A stretch of 64,000 nucleotides of DNA, taken from contig NZ_CANLVZ010000014.1 in assembly GCF_947494755.1 (NCBI RefSeq), positions 1-64,000 on the forward strand, in the 5' to 3' direction. Both the position numbers and the translations under genes were made by a program. Numbering within the stretch: the stretch's first letter is position 1; each line of letters begins with the position of its first letter. Under the pieces are notes generated by a model. It saw only the letters and a program-made list of their open reading frames with translations, searched no databases and was not told the DNA's origin. Positions 47,702 through 57,080 of this stretch are shown piece by piece. Source of the DNA: an uncultured Tateyamaria sp. (lineage in GTDB: Bacteria; Pseudomonadota; Alphaproteobacteria; Rhodobacterales; Rhodobacteraceae).

Positions 47702-49212
47702 AAGATCGCCGCGACCGCGTGCTTGGCGGAGAGGGTCGCCATCGGTATCCCCGCCCCTGGATGTGTCCCGCCCCCTGCAAGGTAAAGATTGGGGATCACC
47801 GTGCGGGCGGTGGGGCGTCGCAGGGCGGCTGTCAGCCCGTGCGGGCTTTGCCCGTAAAGTGCGCCCTGGCTTGCCGGAAACATCTGCGCGAAGTCGTGGG
47901 CTGTCGTCACGGATTGCGTCGTCGGGGTCGGGCTGAATGTCATACCCTGCTGCGCCATCTGGCGCGTGATCTGATGAAGCCATTGGGTGATGTCCTCGGG
48001 TGTTGTGGATGTGCCGACCGTCGCCGGGGCGTTTGTGATGATCTCAAGGCGCTCAATGGCGGGAGGGGTGGTTTTTTGCCCCCTGTCGAGCGCGCAAATG
48101 TAGAAACTGGGGTGACGTGGAATGCGCCCGGCCATCAGGTCCTCGAATTCCTCGGTTGGTTGGTCGCTGAAGAACACGTTGTGATGGGCCAGGTCCGGCC
48201 CGTGCGGTGTCGCGGCAAAGCTGAGCACGCGGGCGGAAAAGCTGCGTTGCGCCTTTAGGGTCTGCGTTGCGATATGTGCTGTGCTGGCCCCAAGCGTTCC
48301 GGTGGCCAGCGCCCGTGGATCGCCCGCATGGACGACCACATCGCAGGCCAGGCGCGTTCCATCCTGCAGATGCACCGCAGCGGCACGCTCGTTTTGCATC
48401 TCGATCCGGTCCACATGGGCGTTGGTTCTGATCTCGGTGCCATGCGTTTGCAGCAAGGTCCCCAGCACTTGCGTCAGCTTGTGCATCCCACCTTTGACAA
48501 CCCAGACACCTGCCGCCTCTGCCTCCCAGATCAGCGACAGAATGGCGGGCGCGTGCGTCGGGCTGCCGCCCACATAGGTGGCGTATCGCCCAAACAGTTG
48601 GCGCAGACGCGGATCGTCAAAGCTGGACTTGAGCAAGGAGTGCAGCGTCGACAGGGGGGCCATGGCCGGGATCAGCCCGGGATGTTTCAGCACATGCGCG
48701 GTGAGTGCGCCGAGCCGAGGTTCGGCCGCTTGCATCATCGGGCCATCGAAGGCCGCAAACAGACGCTCGGTCCGGGTGCAAAAGGCTTGGAATTGCTGGG
48801 CCGCCTTGCGACCCGCAAACTGACGCACCGCTTCTGTGCTTTGGTCGCGGTCCGCAAACAGATCAACTGTGCTGCCATCAGGCCAAAAGTGGCGGGCCAG
48901 TGTTTCCTGCCGGATCAGCGTGACGTGATCATCGAGCCGCGCACCGAGCGTGCCAAACAGATCATCAAACACATGGCGCATCGTCAGAACAGTGGGCCCT
49001 GCATCAATTGGCCCTGCCGCAGAAGGCATTGTTCGGATTTTGCCGCCGACGGTCCCGTGCCGTTCAAGCAGTGTCACCTCGTAGCCAGCCGCACGCAGCC
49101 GCATCGCGCAGGCCAGACCCGCGATGCCAGCGCCTATGATGACGGCGTGTTCAGATGGTGAGGTGGCAGAGATAGATGCCCCTTTCGCGCGTGTCTCAGC
49201 GGGTTTGCCCAA
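47635..49212 (-). CDS. crtD: Methoxyneurosporene dehydrogenase CrtD
   Basis: FAD-dependent C3,4-desaturase of the spheroidene pathway. The 525-residue protein has VIIGAGIAGLACAMRLRAAGY and ERHGTVGGKIRT at the N-terminus, and the C-terminal signature LYLAGGGTHPGAGIPMATLS. The only in-frame start ahead of the FAD fold is a TTG at 49212 with no clear Shine-Dalgarno. Its last 20 or so codons overlap crtC in a different frame. Transcribed away from crtE from a region with two PpsR operators. Confidence 0.94.
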   Translation of the reverse strand: MGKPAETRAKGASISATSPSEHAVIIGAGIAGLACAMRLRAAGYEVTLLERHGTVGGKIRTMPSAAGPIDAGPTVLTMRHVFDDLFGTLGARLDDHVTLIRQETLARHFWPDGSTVDLFADRDQSTEAVRQFAGRKAAQQFQAFCTRTERLFAAFDGPMMQAAEPRLGALTAHVLKHPGLIPAMAPLSTLHSLLKSSFDDPRLRQLFGRYATYVGGSPTHAPAILSLIWEAEAAGVWVVKGGMHKLTQVLGTLLQTHGTEIRTNAHVDRIEMQNERAAAVHLQDGTRLACDVVVHAGDPRALATGTLGASTAHIATQTLKAQRSFSARVLSFAATPHGPDLAHHNVFFSDQPTEEFEDLMAGRIPRHPSFYICALDRGQKTTPPAIERLEIITNAPATVGTSTTPEDITQWLHQITRQMAQQGMTFSPTPTTQSVTTAHDFAQMFPASQGALYGQSPHGLTAALRRPTARTVIPNLYLAGGGTHPGAGIPMATLSAKHAVAAILSDQTSTSRSGQTAMRGGMSTA

Positions 49213-49244
49213 GATGGCGTGATTGTTGACTCATGTACGCAATG

Positions 49245-49262
49245 TGTCCAGTATGATTTACA
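49245..49262. promoter_or_regulatory. PpsR operator 1, crtD-crtE gap
   Basis: Perfect TGT-N12-ACA, TGTCCAGTATGATTTACA, 33 bp upstream of the crtD start. Six bases separate it from the second operator. Confidence 0.85.
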
Positions 49263-49268
49263 CTTTAG

Positions 49269-49286
49269 TGTCTCACTTACATGACA
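49269..49286. promoter_or_regulatory. PpsR operator 2, crtD-crtE gap
   Basis: Perfect TGT-N12-ACA, TGTCTCACTTACATGACA, 26 bp upstream of the crtE start. Tandem placement 24 bp centre-to-centre with operator 1 suggests cooperative PpsR binding. Confidence 0.85.
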
Positions 49287-49311
49287 TTATCCGGTTTTGG
49301 GAGCGAACTGC

Positions 49312-50193
49312 ATGGGCCTCAGCACACGTATCGAAGCCGCAATCGCAGAGGCTGTGGCCGTGGGGCAGGGTGCCGGTCGCGCCACGCCGCCCCGTCTGGC
49401 CAGCGCGTTGGAATATGCGACCGCGCCCGGTGGGGCCCGCATTCGCCCCACAATCCTGATGTCCGTGGCGATGGCGTGCGGGGATGACCGGCCGAGGGTT
49501 TCCAACGCCGCGGCCTCCGCGCTTGAGATGATCCACTGCGCGAGTCTGGTCCATGACGACCTGCCCTGTTTCGATGATGCGGATGTGCGCCGTGGCAAGC
49601 CGAGCGTCCACAAAGCCTATTCGGAGCCGCTTGCCGTTTTGACGGGTGACAGTCTGATTGTTCTGGCCTTTGAGATTTTGGCACGCGAGGCGCATTTGGC
49701 CCCCGAGCGGGTGGCCCAACTCATTATCACTCTCTCACAGCGCACCGGCATGCCCGGTGGAATTTGCGCGGGCCAAGGCTGGGAAAGCGAGGCCGAAATT
49801 GATTTGCGCGCATACCATCAGGCCAAGACCGGCGCGCTGTTCATTGCGGCGACCCAGATGGGTGCGATTGCCGCCGGTCAGGATGCAGAGCCCTGGTTCG
49901 AACTTGGCGACCGGATCGGCGAGGCGTTTCAGGTCGCTGACGATCTGCGCGACGCCCTTTATGATGCTGAAACCCTTGGCAAGCCTGCGGGTCAGGACGA
50001 TCTGCACGGCCGCCCGAATGCGGTCAGCCAGCTTGGGGTGCAGGGTGCGATTTCGCGGCTCAAGGATATCCTGAGCGGGGCCATCGCATCCATCCCTGCC
50101 TGCCCTGGTGAGGCGCAACTGGCCGAGATGGTCCGCATGTATGCCGAGCGCCTGACGCCTGTGGTTGCCCCAACCCGTGTACCCGGTGAGTGA
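49312..50193 (+). CDS. crtE: Geranylgeranyl diphosphate synthase CrtE
   Basis: Makes the C20 precursor for carotenoids and for the bacteriochlorophyll tail. The 293-residue protein has the first Asp-rich motif DDLPCFDD (82-89) and a second one in QVADDLRD (about 205-212). The ATG at 49312 is eight bases after GGGAG; an upstream in-frame start five codons earlier has no such site. Overlaps crtF. Confidence 0.95.
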   Translation: MGLSTRIEAAIAEAVAVGQGAGRATPPRLASALEYATAPGGARIRPTILMSVAMACGDDRPRVSNAAASALEMIHCASLVHDDLPCFDDADVRRGKPSVHKAYSEPLAVLTGDSLIVLAFEILAREAHLAPERVAQLIITLSQRTGMPGGICAGQGWESEAEIDLRAYHQAKTGALFIAATQMGAIAAGQDAEPWFELGDRIGEAFQVADDLRDALYDAETLGKPAGQDDLHGRPNAVSQLGVQGAISRLKDILSGAIASIPACPGEAQLAEMVRMYAERLTPVVAPTRVPGE

Positions 50194-51305
50194 TGTCTGA
50201 GGCCGCTGATCTGCCAACGTGGCGTGGCGGCTGGCTCAACCGCCTGATCGCGCGGCCTGGCTTTCAAAGTTGGGCCAGCAAATTCCCCCTGACCAGAGGT
50301 CGTGCCCGCTCGGACGGGGCTGCGTTGTTCGATGTGGTGCAGGGGTTTGTTCAGTCGCAAGTGTTGATGGCGTTGGTCGAATTGGACCTCTTCCGCCGTC
50401 TGCGCGCAGGTCCGCAAAGCGCCGAGACCCTTGGGCGCGCATGTGGCTTGCCTGCCGACCGGATGCAGATTTTGTTGCAAGCTGGTGCGGCCCTTGGGTT
50501 GCTCAAGCGCAAACGGGGGGGCTTCGCCCTTGCCCGAAAGGGTGCAGCGCTGATGGGCGTGCCCGGGCTTGAGGCGATGATCCGGCACCACAAGGCGTTT
50601 TATGATGATCTGCGTGATCCGGTTGCATTGCTGCGCGGCCCAGAGGAAACGCAGCTGTCCCAGTTCTGGCCCTACGTCTTTGGCCGTGATGTGCCCGCGC
50701 ATGAGGCGGGGATTTATTCTGACCTCATGGCGCAGTCTCAACGGCTTGTGGCCGAAGACACGCTGCGGGCGGTGTCCCTGAAAGGGGTGCGACACTTGCT
50801 GGATGTGGGTGGCGGCACGGGCGCATTTCTTGAAGCCGCCGGGCAGGTTGCACCGCAGATGCAGATGACACTGTTCGACCTGCCGCCCGTCGTACCCGAT
50901 GCGCAGGTTCGTTTTGACGGGGCTGGCATGACGGATCGTGTGCGAATCGTACCGGGCAGTTTCCGCACCGATTCGCTTCCTTCAGGTGCGGATGCTGTGT
51001 CTTTGATTCGAGTGCTTTACGATCATTCGGACGACACCGTGCGCGCCTTGTTGGCGGCGGTTTTCCAGGCATTGCCGGCCGGGGGCCGCTTGATCGTGTC
51101 CGAGCCGATGGGGGGCGGTGCCCGCCCGGATCGCGCGGGCGATGTGTATTTCGCATTCTACACAATGGCGATGCAGACAGGGCGTGCCCGATCTGCGGCG
51201 GATATTCAGGCGCTGCTCGAAGAGGCGGGGTTTATCGGGATCCACAGCCCATCTCCGGCACGTGCCTACGTGACCCGGACGCTGACCGCGCGGCGTCCGG
51301 ACTGA
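50193..51305 (+). CDS. crtF: Hydroxyneurosporene O-methyltransferase CrtF
   Basis: SAM-dependent 1-O-methylation of hydroxylated carotenoids. The 370-residue protein has an N-terminal winged-helix dimerisation region (about 40-115) and a SAM-binding domain with HLLDVGGGTGAFLEAAGQ, then the FDLPPVVPDAQ and RVLYDHSDD segments of plant-type O-methyltransferases. Start ATG shares a base with the crtE stop. Confidence 0.94.
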   Translation: MSEAADLPTWRGGWLNRLIARPGFQSWASKFPLTRGRARSDGAALFDVVQGFVQSQVLMALVELDLFRRLRAGPQSAETLGRACGLPADRMQILLQAGAALGLLKRKRGGFALARKGAALMGVPGLEAMIRHHKAFYDDLRDPVALLRGPEETQLSQFWPYVFGRDVPAHEAGIYSDLMAQSQRLVAEDTLRAVSLKGVRHLLDVGGGTGAFLEAAGQVAPQMQMTLFDLPPVVPDAQVRFDGAGMTDRVRIVPGSFRTDSLPSGADAVSLIRVLYDHSDDTVRALLAAVFQALPAGGRLIVSEPMGGGARPDRAGDVYFAFYTMAMQTGRARSAADIQALLEEAGFIGIHSPSPARAYVTRTLTARRPD

Positions 51306-51318
51306 TTAAAAACCAAAG

Positions 51319-51336
51319 TGTCCAATTTAATTGACA
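51319..51336. promoter_or_regulatory. PpsR operator 1 upstream of bchC
   Basis: Perfect TGTCCAATTTAATTGACA between crtF and bchC. Its right half is the predicted -35 box of bchC. Confidence 0.88.
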
Positions 51337-51358
51337 CATAGCTATGTCTAACTAGAAT
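51331..51358 (+). promoter_or_regulatory. Predicted bchC (superoperon) promoter
   Basis: TTGACA (51331-51336), 16 bp, TAGAAT (51353-51358). Both boxes are covered by PpsR operators. It would drive bchCXYZ and, by readthrough, pufQBALMC. Confidence 0.55.
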
Positions 51359-51362
51359 GACA
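51345..51362. promoter_or_regulatory. PpsR operator 2 upstream of bchC
   Basis: Perfect TGTCTAACTAGAATGACA, eight bases after operator 1, overlapping the predicted -10 box. Confidence 0.86.
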
Positions 51363-51423
51363 GATACTCCCCGCAGCGCCTCGCGAGTCTGTGATGCGCC
51401 GCCCCGTCAAAAAGGAACCACCC

Positions 51424-52359
51424 TTGCACACCTCCGCCGTTCTGCTGAAAGGCCCCCGCGATCTCGACGTGGGCACGCTCGCGTTGACCGCGCCGGGCGC
51501 GGCGGATCTGGTTGTCGAGGTCGCGCATTCGGGGATTTCGACGGGGACCGAGAAACTGTTTTGGACCGGCGACATGCCACCCTTTCCCGGCATGGGATAC
51601 CCGCTCGTGCCCGGCTACGAATCGGCGGGCGAAGTGGTGGAAGCGGGGCCGATGACCGGCTTCAAGCCCGGCGACCGCGTCTTTGTCCCCGGTGCCAATT
51701 GCTATGAGGGGGCGTTTGGTCTGTTCGGGGGTGCGTCCCGCACGCTTGTTACGGACAGCGAACGCGTGACCCGGATCGACCCGGCCTTGGGCGCGTCTGG
51801 TGCGTTGCTGGCCTTGGCCGCGACTGCGCGCCACGCCATGGCCGGAATGAACAAGGCCGTGCCGGACCTGATCGTCGGTCACGGCGTCTTGGGTCGTTTG
51901 CTGGCTCGCCTGACGATTGCCGCGGGTGCGCCCGCGGCGACAGTCTGGGAAATCGACCCCGCCCGCCGCGATGGCGCTATCGGTTACGAGGTTCTCGATC
52001 CCGAAGCGGACACACGGCGCGACTACACATCGATCTATGACGCCTCCGGTCAGGGCGCGTTGCTGAACGATCTTGTGGGCCGGATCGCCAAGGGCGGGGA
52101 AATCGTGTTGGCGGGGTTCTATTCTGCGCCGCTATCCTTCGCCTTTCCGCCCGCCTTCATGAAAGAGGCGCGCTTTCGCGTGGCCGCCGAATGGACGCGC
52201 GAAGACCTCGCCGCGACACGTGCGCTGGTCGAATGCGGCGCGCTGAGCCTTGGGGGCCTGATCACCCATCGCCGTCCTGCCACGGACGCCCGCGCCGCCT
52301 ACGAACAGGCGTTCAGCGATAGCGATTGCCTCAAAATGATTTTGGACTGGGAGCACTGA
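51424..52359 (+). CDS. bchC: Bacteriochlorophyllide a dehydrogenase BchC
   Basis: Oxidises the C3 hydroxyethyl group to acetyl, using NAD. The 311-residue zinc-dehydrogenase-like protein has [41 protein letters not shown]-type segments, [13 protein letters not shown] and the nucleotide-binding [11 protein letters not shown]. Start is taken as TTG at 51424, seven bases after AAGGA, which matches family N-termini; an ATG at 51391/51394 would add an atypical basic leader. First gene of the superoperon. Confidence 0.94.
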   Translation: MHTSAVLLKGPRDLDVGTLALTAPGAADLVVEVAHSGISTGTEKLFWTGDMPPFPGMGYPLVPGYESAGEVVEAGPMTGFKPGDRVFVPGANCYEGAFGLFGGASRTLVTDSERVTRIDPALGASGALLALAATARHAMAGMNKAVPDLIVGHGVLGRLLARLTIAAGAPAATVWEIDPARRDGAIGYEVLDPEADTRRDYTSIYDASGQGALLNDLVGRIAKGGEIVLAGFYSAPLSFAFPPAFMKEARFRVAAEWTREDLAATRALVECGALSLGGLITHRRPATDARAAYEQAFSDSDCLKMILDWEH

Positions 52360-52361
52360 AC

Positions 52362-53363
52362 GTGAAAGACGAAGTACCGAACCTCAAGGATTTCGATCAA
52401 CGTCTGCGGGACGAGGCTCACGAAGATCTGGCCGACATCGTTGCCGAAGAGCCGACCTCGAAAACGCAAATTATCGCAATTTACGGTAAGGGCGGGATCG
52501 GCAAATCCTTCACGCTTGCCAACCTCAGTCACATGATGGCCGAACAGGGCAAACGCGTGCTGCTGATCGGGTGCGACCCGAAATCAGACACGACGAGCCT
52601 GCTGTTCGGCGGCAAGGCCTGCCCTACGATCATCGAAACCTCGACCCGCAAGAAGCTGGCGGGCGAAGAAGTGAAGATCGGCGATGTCTGCTTCAAGCGC
52701 GGCGGTGTCTTCGCGATGGAGCTTGGCGGCCCCGAAGTCGGTCGCGGCTGTGGTGGGCGTGGGATCATCCACGGGTTCGAATTGCTGGAAAAGCTGGGCT
52801 TTCACGATTGGGACTTTGACTATGTCCTGCTCGATTTCTTGGGCGATGTCGTCTGTGGTGGCTTCGGCCTGCCCATTGCGAGGGACATGGCGCAGAAGGT
52901 GATCCTGGTCGCTTCGAACGATCTTCAGTCGCTATATGTGGCCAACAACGTCTGCTCCGCCGTCGAATACTTCCGCAAACTGGGCGGTAATGTCGGCGTC
53001 GCCGGTCTGGTGATCAACAAGGACGATGGCACCGGGGAAGCCGCCGCTTTTGCCGAAGCGGTTGATATTCCGATCCTCGCCTCGATCCCGCAGAACGATG
53101 ATTTGCGCAAGAAATCCGCGAATTACCAGATTGTCGGCACCGCAGAGTCCGAATGGGGCAGCCTGTTTGCGACCCTTGGCGAGAATGTCGCGGTCGCCCC
53201 GCCAGTCCGCCCTGCGCCTTTGGATCAGGATGGTTTGTTGAACCTGTTTGACGCGTCCGAAACGGGTGGCGACGTGGTTCTGGAACCGGCGACCGACATG
53301 GATATGCGTGGCAGCAATGCCGAACCCAAACCGTCACTGGAGGTGATTTATGATGAAGCATGA
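52362..53363 (+). CDS. bchX: Chlorophyllide a reductase iron protein BchX
   Basis: NifH-like reductase of chlorophyllide a reductase, donating electrons to BchYZ. The 333-residue protein has the P-loop YGKGGIGKS (about 41-49), cluster cysteines Cys130 (GRGCGGR) and Cys165 (GDVVCGGF). The GTG at 52362 follows GGGAG at the end of bchC; earlier in-frame codons are inside bchC. Its last codons contain a strong ribosome-binding site for the small gene that follows. Confidence 0.96.
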   Translation: MKDEVPNLKDFDQRLRDEAHEDLADIVAEEPTSKTQIIAIYGKGGIGKSFTLANLSHMMAEQGKRVLLIGCDPKSDTTSLLFGGKACPTIIETSTRKKLAGEEVKIGDVCFKRGGVFAMELGGPEVGRGCGGRGIIHGFELLEKLGFHDWDFDYVLLDFLGDVVCGGFGLPIARDMAQKVILVASNDLQSLYVANNVCSAVEYFRKLGGNVGVAGLVINKDDGTGEAAAFAEAVDIPILASIPQNDDLRKKSANYQIVGTAESEWGSLFATLGENVAVAPPVRPAPLDQDGLLNLFDASETGGDVVLEPATDMDMRGSNAEPKPSLEVIYDEA

Positions 53364-53541
53364 CGATATAGCAATCCATGAAGCGCTGGCCGAAACGTGG
53401 CGCAACGCAATGAAGACATCGGTCATCGTGGAATCGTCAGGCAAAACCCTTGAAAAGTCCCGGCAGTTGATGAGCCGCCATGACCTTGTGCAGCGGAATT
53501 CGGTAAAAGTTATCCGCGCGTCCCGAGATGTTCTGTCATGA
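53350..53541 (+). CDS. Small unknown protein encoded between bchX and bchY
   Basis: A 63-residue soluble, basic protein (HDDIAIHEALAETWRNAM; LEKSRQLMSRHDLVQRNSVK) that I do not recognise. The start (ATGATG at 53350/53353) is preceded by GGAGGTGA, the strongest Shine-Dalgarno in the region; the gene overlaps the bchX end by 14 bp and the bchY start by 4 bp (ATGA). It fills the bchX-bchY gap exactly. Position suggests a link to chlorophyllide a reductase or coupling of bchY translation. Not expected in the bchXYZ arrangement of Rhodobacter. Confidence 0.7.
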   Translation: MMKHDDIAIHEALAETWRNAMKTSVIVESSGKTLEKSRQLMSRHDLVQRNSVKVIRASRDVLS

Positions 53542-55109
53542 GCGCGAAGGTGACATATGACGCCGCAGATACGGTTGAGGTGATAGAGGGCCACCCGCAG
53601 GAGGCTGAAATGCCCGCGCCAAGCGGTGCGCCTATGGACGGGCTTGGATGCCATTCAGGTTCCGAAATGGAAAAAGCCGCGCGTTTGGCGGGCAATTCCG
53701 AGATTTTGGAAAAATTTTCTGCCGACTATCCTCAAGGCCCGCACGACAAACCACAATCGATGTGTCCTGCTTTCGGCTCGCTCCGGGTTGGATTGCGGAT
53801 GCGTCGCACCGCCACGGTATTGTCTGGATCGGCCTGTTGTGTTTACGGGCTCACCTTTGTGTCCCATTTTTATGGGGCGCGCCGGTCGGTTGGGTATGTA
53901 CCATTCAATTCCGAAACACTGGTGACGGGCAAGCTGTTCGAAGACATCCGCGAAAGCGTGCATGATCTGGCGGATCCTGAAAAATATGACGCCATTGTCG
54001 TGACGAACCTGTGTGTGCCGACGGCGTCTGGTGTGCCGCTGCGGTTGTTGCCGGACGAGATCAACGGTGTGCGCATCGTCGGCATTGACGTGCCCGGCTT
54101 TGGTATTCCGACCCATGCCGAAGCCAAAGATGTGCTGGCGGGTGCGATGCTGAAATATGCCCGCGAAGAAGTTGAGGCCGGCCCCGTCGCCACCCCGGCC
54201 GGCGGCAAGTCGGATCGACCCACCGTCGCCCTGCTGGGCGAGATGTTTCCTGCCGATCCGATGATGATCGGACAGCTGCTGGCGCCGTTGGGTCTGGCCG
54301 CTGGCCCTGTTGTCCCCTGCCGTGAATGGCGGGAGCTTTATGCCGCGCTTGACAGTTCGATCGTTGCAGCGATCCATCCTTTTTATACAGCAGCCGTGCG
54401 TGAATTTCAGGCCGCTGGTCGCCCCGTCGTTGGGTCTGCCCCCGTGGGGCGGGATGGCACGGCGACTTGGTTGGCAGAAATTGGAACGGTGTACGGATGC
54501 TCCGCCAAACAGATCGCGGATGCCCAAAATGCGGCGCTGCCGGCCATCACCAATGCCCTTGCCGCAAAGCCGATCAATGGCACAATCACCCTGTCAGGTT
54601 ATGAGGGATCGGAGTTGCTGGTCGCCCGGTTGCTCATCGAAAGCGGCGCGACGGTGCCTTATGTCGGCACCGCCTGTGCGCGCACCCTTTGGAACGAGGC
54701 CGATGAGGCCTGGCTTGAAGACATGGGTGTGCAAGTGAAATTCCGCGCGTCTTTGGAAGACGATTGTGCGGCGATGGAGGCTTTCAAGCCTGATTTGGCC
54801 ATCGGCACAACACCTGTGGTGCAGAAGGCCAAGGAGCTGGGCATTCCGGGCCTGTACTTTACCAACCTGATTTCTGCCCGTCCCCTGATGGGCGTGGCCG
54901 GGGCCGGGTCACTCGCCGAAGTGATCAATGCCGCAATCGCCAACCAGGGGCGGATGGAGCATATGAAGGCATTCTTCGAAGGTGTTGGAACAGGTGACAC
55001 CGCCGGTATCTGGGAGGGCGCGCCGAATGTACGGGAGGACTTCCGGGCGCAGAACTTCAAGAAGCTTGAGCGGCAGGCCAAGGCGGCGAAGGGCGCTGAG
55101 ATGATATGA
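53538..55109 (+). CDS. bchY: Chlorophyllide a reductase subunit BchY
   Basis: Catalytic subunit with BchZ of the nitrogenase-like enzyme that reduces ring B of chlorophyllide a. The 523-residue protein has cluster-ligand cysteines in SMCPAFGSLR, GSACCVYGLTFVSHFYGARR and NLCVPTASG. The first 35 or so residues are a variable extension. A 7-bp stem (ATATGAC/GTCATAT, 55104-55126) begins at the stop codon. Confidence 0.96.
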   Translation: MSAKVTYDAADTVEVIEGHPQEAEMPAPSGAPMDGLGCHSGSEMEKAARLAGNSEILEKFSADYPQGPHDKPQSMCPAFGSLRVGLRMRRTATVLSGSACCVYGLTFVSHFYGARRSVGYVPFNSETLVTGKLFEDIRESVHDLADPEKYDAIVVTNLCVPTASGVPLRLLPDEINGVRIVGIDVPGFGIPTHAEAKDVLAGAMLKYAREEVEAGPVATPAGGKSDRPTVALLGEMFPADPMMIGQLLAPLGLAAGPVVPCREWRELYAALDSSIVAAIHPFYTAAVREFQAAGRPVVGSAPVGRDGTATWLAEIGTVYGCSAKQIADAQNAALPAITNALAAKPINGTITLSGYEGSELLVARLLIESGATVPYVGTACARTLWNEADEAWLEDMGVQVKFRASLEDDCAAMEAFKPDLAIGTTPVVQKAKELGIPGLYFTNLISARPLMGVAGAGSLAEVINAAIANQGRMEHMKAFFEGVGTGDTAGIWEGAPNVREDFRAQNFKKLERQAKAAKGAEMI

Positions 55110-55132
55110 CGGCGATTTTGTCATATGATGGA

Positions 55133-55190
55133 GCGGGGGGTTCACACCCCCGCACCCCCGTGCGGTTTATTTTGCGAAATGAAGCAGGGG
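55133..55190 (+). repeat. Hairpin-tail repeat, bchY-bchZ gap
   Basis: GCGGGGG/CCCCCGC stem-loop (55133-55153) followed by GCGGTTTATTTTGCGAAATG and AAGCAGG. Same architecture as the copies in bchB and at 46717, 28470 and 62801. It lies inside the superoperon and just before the bchZ ribosome-binding site, so it may tune the bchY:bchZ ratio. Confidence 0.6.
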
Positions 55191-55200
55191 AGGTGTCCTC

Positions 55201-56724
55201 ATGTTGATCATGGACCATGACCGGGCTGGCGGGTACTGGGGCGCGGTCTATGCGTTCTGCGCCGTGAAGGGCCTGCAATGCGTGATCGATGGCCCGGTTG
55301 GGTGCGAGAATTTGCCAGTGACGTCGGTGCTTCACTATACGGATGCGCTGCCACCGCACGAGTTGCCGATTGTCACTACGGGTCTGGGCGAAGAAGAATT
55401 GGGCCGCGACGGTACCGAGGGCGCGATGAAGCGCGCCTGGGACACGCTCGATCCGGCCTTGCCTGCAGTTGTCGTGACCGGCTCCATCGCCGAGATGATC
55501 GGTGGCGGCGTGACGCCGATGGGCACCAATATCCAGAGATTTCTGCCGCGCACCATTGATGAAGATCAGTGGGAGGCGGCGGACCGTGCCATGACCTGGA
55601 TCTTTACCGAGTTCGGCATGACGAAAGGGCGCATGCCGCCCGAAAAGAAACGCGAGGAAGGTGCGCGTCCTCGCGTGAATATCCTTGGTCCGATGTATGG
55701 CACGTTCAACATGCCATCCGATCTGGCCGAGATCCGGCGACTGGTCGAAGGGATCGGTTGCGAGGTCAACATGGTGCATCCGCTGGGTGCCCACGTGGCC
55801 GAAATGCGAAATCTGGTCAATGCGGATGTGAACATCTGTATGTACCGCGAGTTCGGGCGTGGATTGTGTGAGCTTCTTGCCAAGCCATACTTGCAAGCCC
55901 CGATAGGGGTCGAGAGTACCACCAAGTTCCTGCGCGCACTGGGGAATTTGGTGGGCCTCGACCCCGAACCTTTTATCGAGCGTGAAAAGCATTCGACGCT
56001 CAAGCCTGTGTGGGATCTGTGGCGGTCCGTCACGCAGGACTTTTTTGCCACCGCATCCTTTGCGGTCGTTGCCAACGAGACCTATGCCCGCGGCATCCGG
56101 TTGTTCCTTGAGGACGACATGGGACTGCCTTGTGCATTTGCGGTCGCCCGTGTTGCGGGCAAGAAGACGAACAACGAGGAAGTCCGCGCGTGGATGGGCC
56201 AGAAGCGCCCGCTTGTCGTGTTTGGTTCGATCAATGAGAAAATGTATCTGGCAGAGCTGAAGGGAGGGCACGGGCCTAGCCCCGCGTTCATTCCCGCCAG
56301 CTTCCCCGGTGCCGCGATCCGCCGCCATACCGGTACGCCTTTTATGGGCTATGCGGGCGCGACTTATATGATTCAGGAAGTGTGCAACGGGCTGTTTGAC
56401 GCCCTGTTCCACATCTTGCCCTTGGCGAGCGATATGGATGCCGCCGAGGCGACCCCGACGACCCTGCGCCGCGATTTCCCATGGGACGCGGATGCGCAGG
56501 CCATGCTTGACCGTATCGTCGAGCAACATCCCATCCTGACCCGGATATCTGCGGCAAAGACCTTACGCGATGCGGCTGAGCAAGCAGCCCTCGCCAGTGG
56601 TGCCGACCGGGTAGTGATCGAAACCGTGCGCGCACTTGATCCGGCTTTGGCCGGGTCGACCCAGACGAATGATCCGGGGGCATCCGGATCGTCAGAGACT
56701 GTTTCCGAGGGAGGAACACCATGA
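55201..56724 (+). CDS. bchZ: Chlorophyllide a reductase subunit BchZ
   Basis: Partner of BchY; with BchX it yields 3-vinyl bacteriochlorophyllide. The 507-residue protein has the N-terminal [20 protein letters not shown], cluster cysteine Cys35 in [10 protein letters not shown], and [27 protein letters not shown] precedes the ATG. Its 3-prime end overlaps pufQ by 4 bp, joining the bch and puf parts of the superoperon. Confidence 0.96.
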   Translation: MLIMDHDRAGGYWGAVYAFCAVKGLQCVIDGPVGCENLPVTSVLHYTDALPPHELPIVTTGLGEEELGRDGTEGAMKRAWDTLDPALPAVVVTGSIAEMIGGGVTPMGTNIQRFLPRTIDEDQWEAADRAMTWIFTEFGMTKGRMPPEKKREEGARPRVNILGPMYGTFNMPSDLAEIRRLVEGIGCEVNMVHPLGAHVAEMRNLVNADVNICMYREFGRGLCELLAKPYLQAPIGVESTTKFLRALGNLVGLDPEPFIEREKHSTLKPVWDLWRSVTQDFFATASFAVVANETYARGIRLFLEDDMGLPCAFAVARVAGKKTNNEEVRAWMGQKRPLVVFGSINEKMYLAELKGGHGPSPAFIPASFPGAAIRRHTGTPFMGYAGATYMIQEVCNGLFDALFHILPLASDMDAAEATPTTLRRDFPWDADAQAMLDRIVEQHPILTRISAAKTLRDAAEQAALASGADRVVIETVRALDPALAGSTQTNDPGASGSSETVSEGGTP

Positions 56725-56948
56725 CTGACATGACGTCCAACATCGCGACCGAAGCACCTAAGAAACGCGGCGGCGAAAAGACCGAATTCATGGTCTATTT
56801 CGCGATCATCTTCGTGGCGACTTTGCCGCTGGCCTGCCTCACATGGGCGCTGGCCGCGATCAAATCGCGCAGTTTTACCGACAAGGGCCCGATGGCCCGT
56901 GCCTGGACCCAAGCCCGGATCATCACACCGATGATCTTCAACGCTTGA
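56721..56948 (+). CDS. pufQ: PufQ, bacteriochlorophyll synthesis cofactor protein
   Basis: Small membrane protein that stimulates bacteriochlorophyll production, proposed as a carrier or regulator of tetrapyrrole flux. The 75-residue product has one transmembrane segment (about 24-46) and the family-like C-terminus [20 protein letters not shown]. The ATGA overlap with bchZ and position before pufB are diagnostic. The 186-bp gap to pufB has no ordinary gene; it holds a leader mini-ORF and hairpins. Confidence 0.92.
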   Translation: MTDMTSNIATEAPKKRGGEKTEFMVYFAIIFVATLPLACLTWALAAIKSRSFTDKGPMARAWTQARIITPMIFNA

Positions 56949-57080
56949 TCGGGGCGATCCGACATAACGGCGCGCGCCAGATGGCGTGTGCATACGAATT
57001 TCTTGGCCTGTGTGCGCCTGCTGAGAAACGAGACTGTACGCCTGGCAACAGGTGGACAGAGCCCGGAGGGGGCAACCCCA

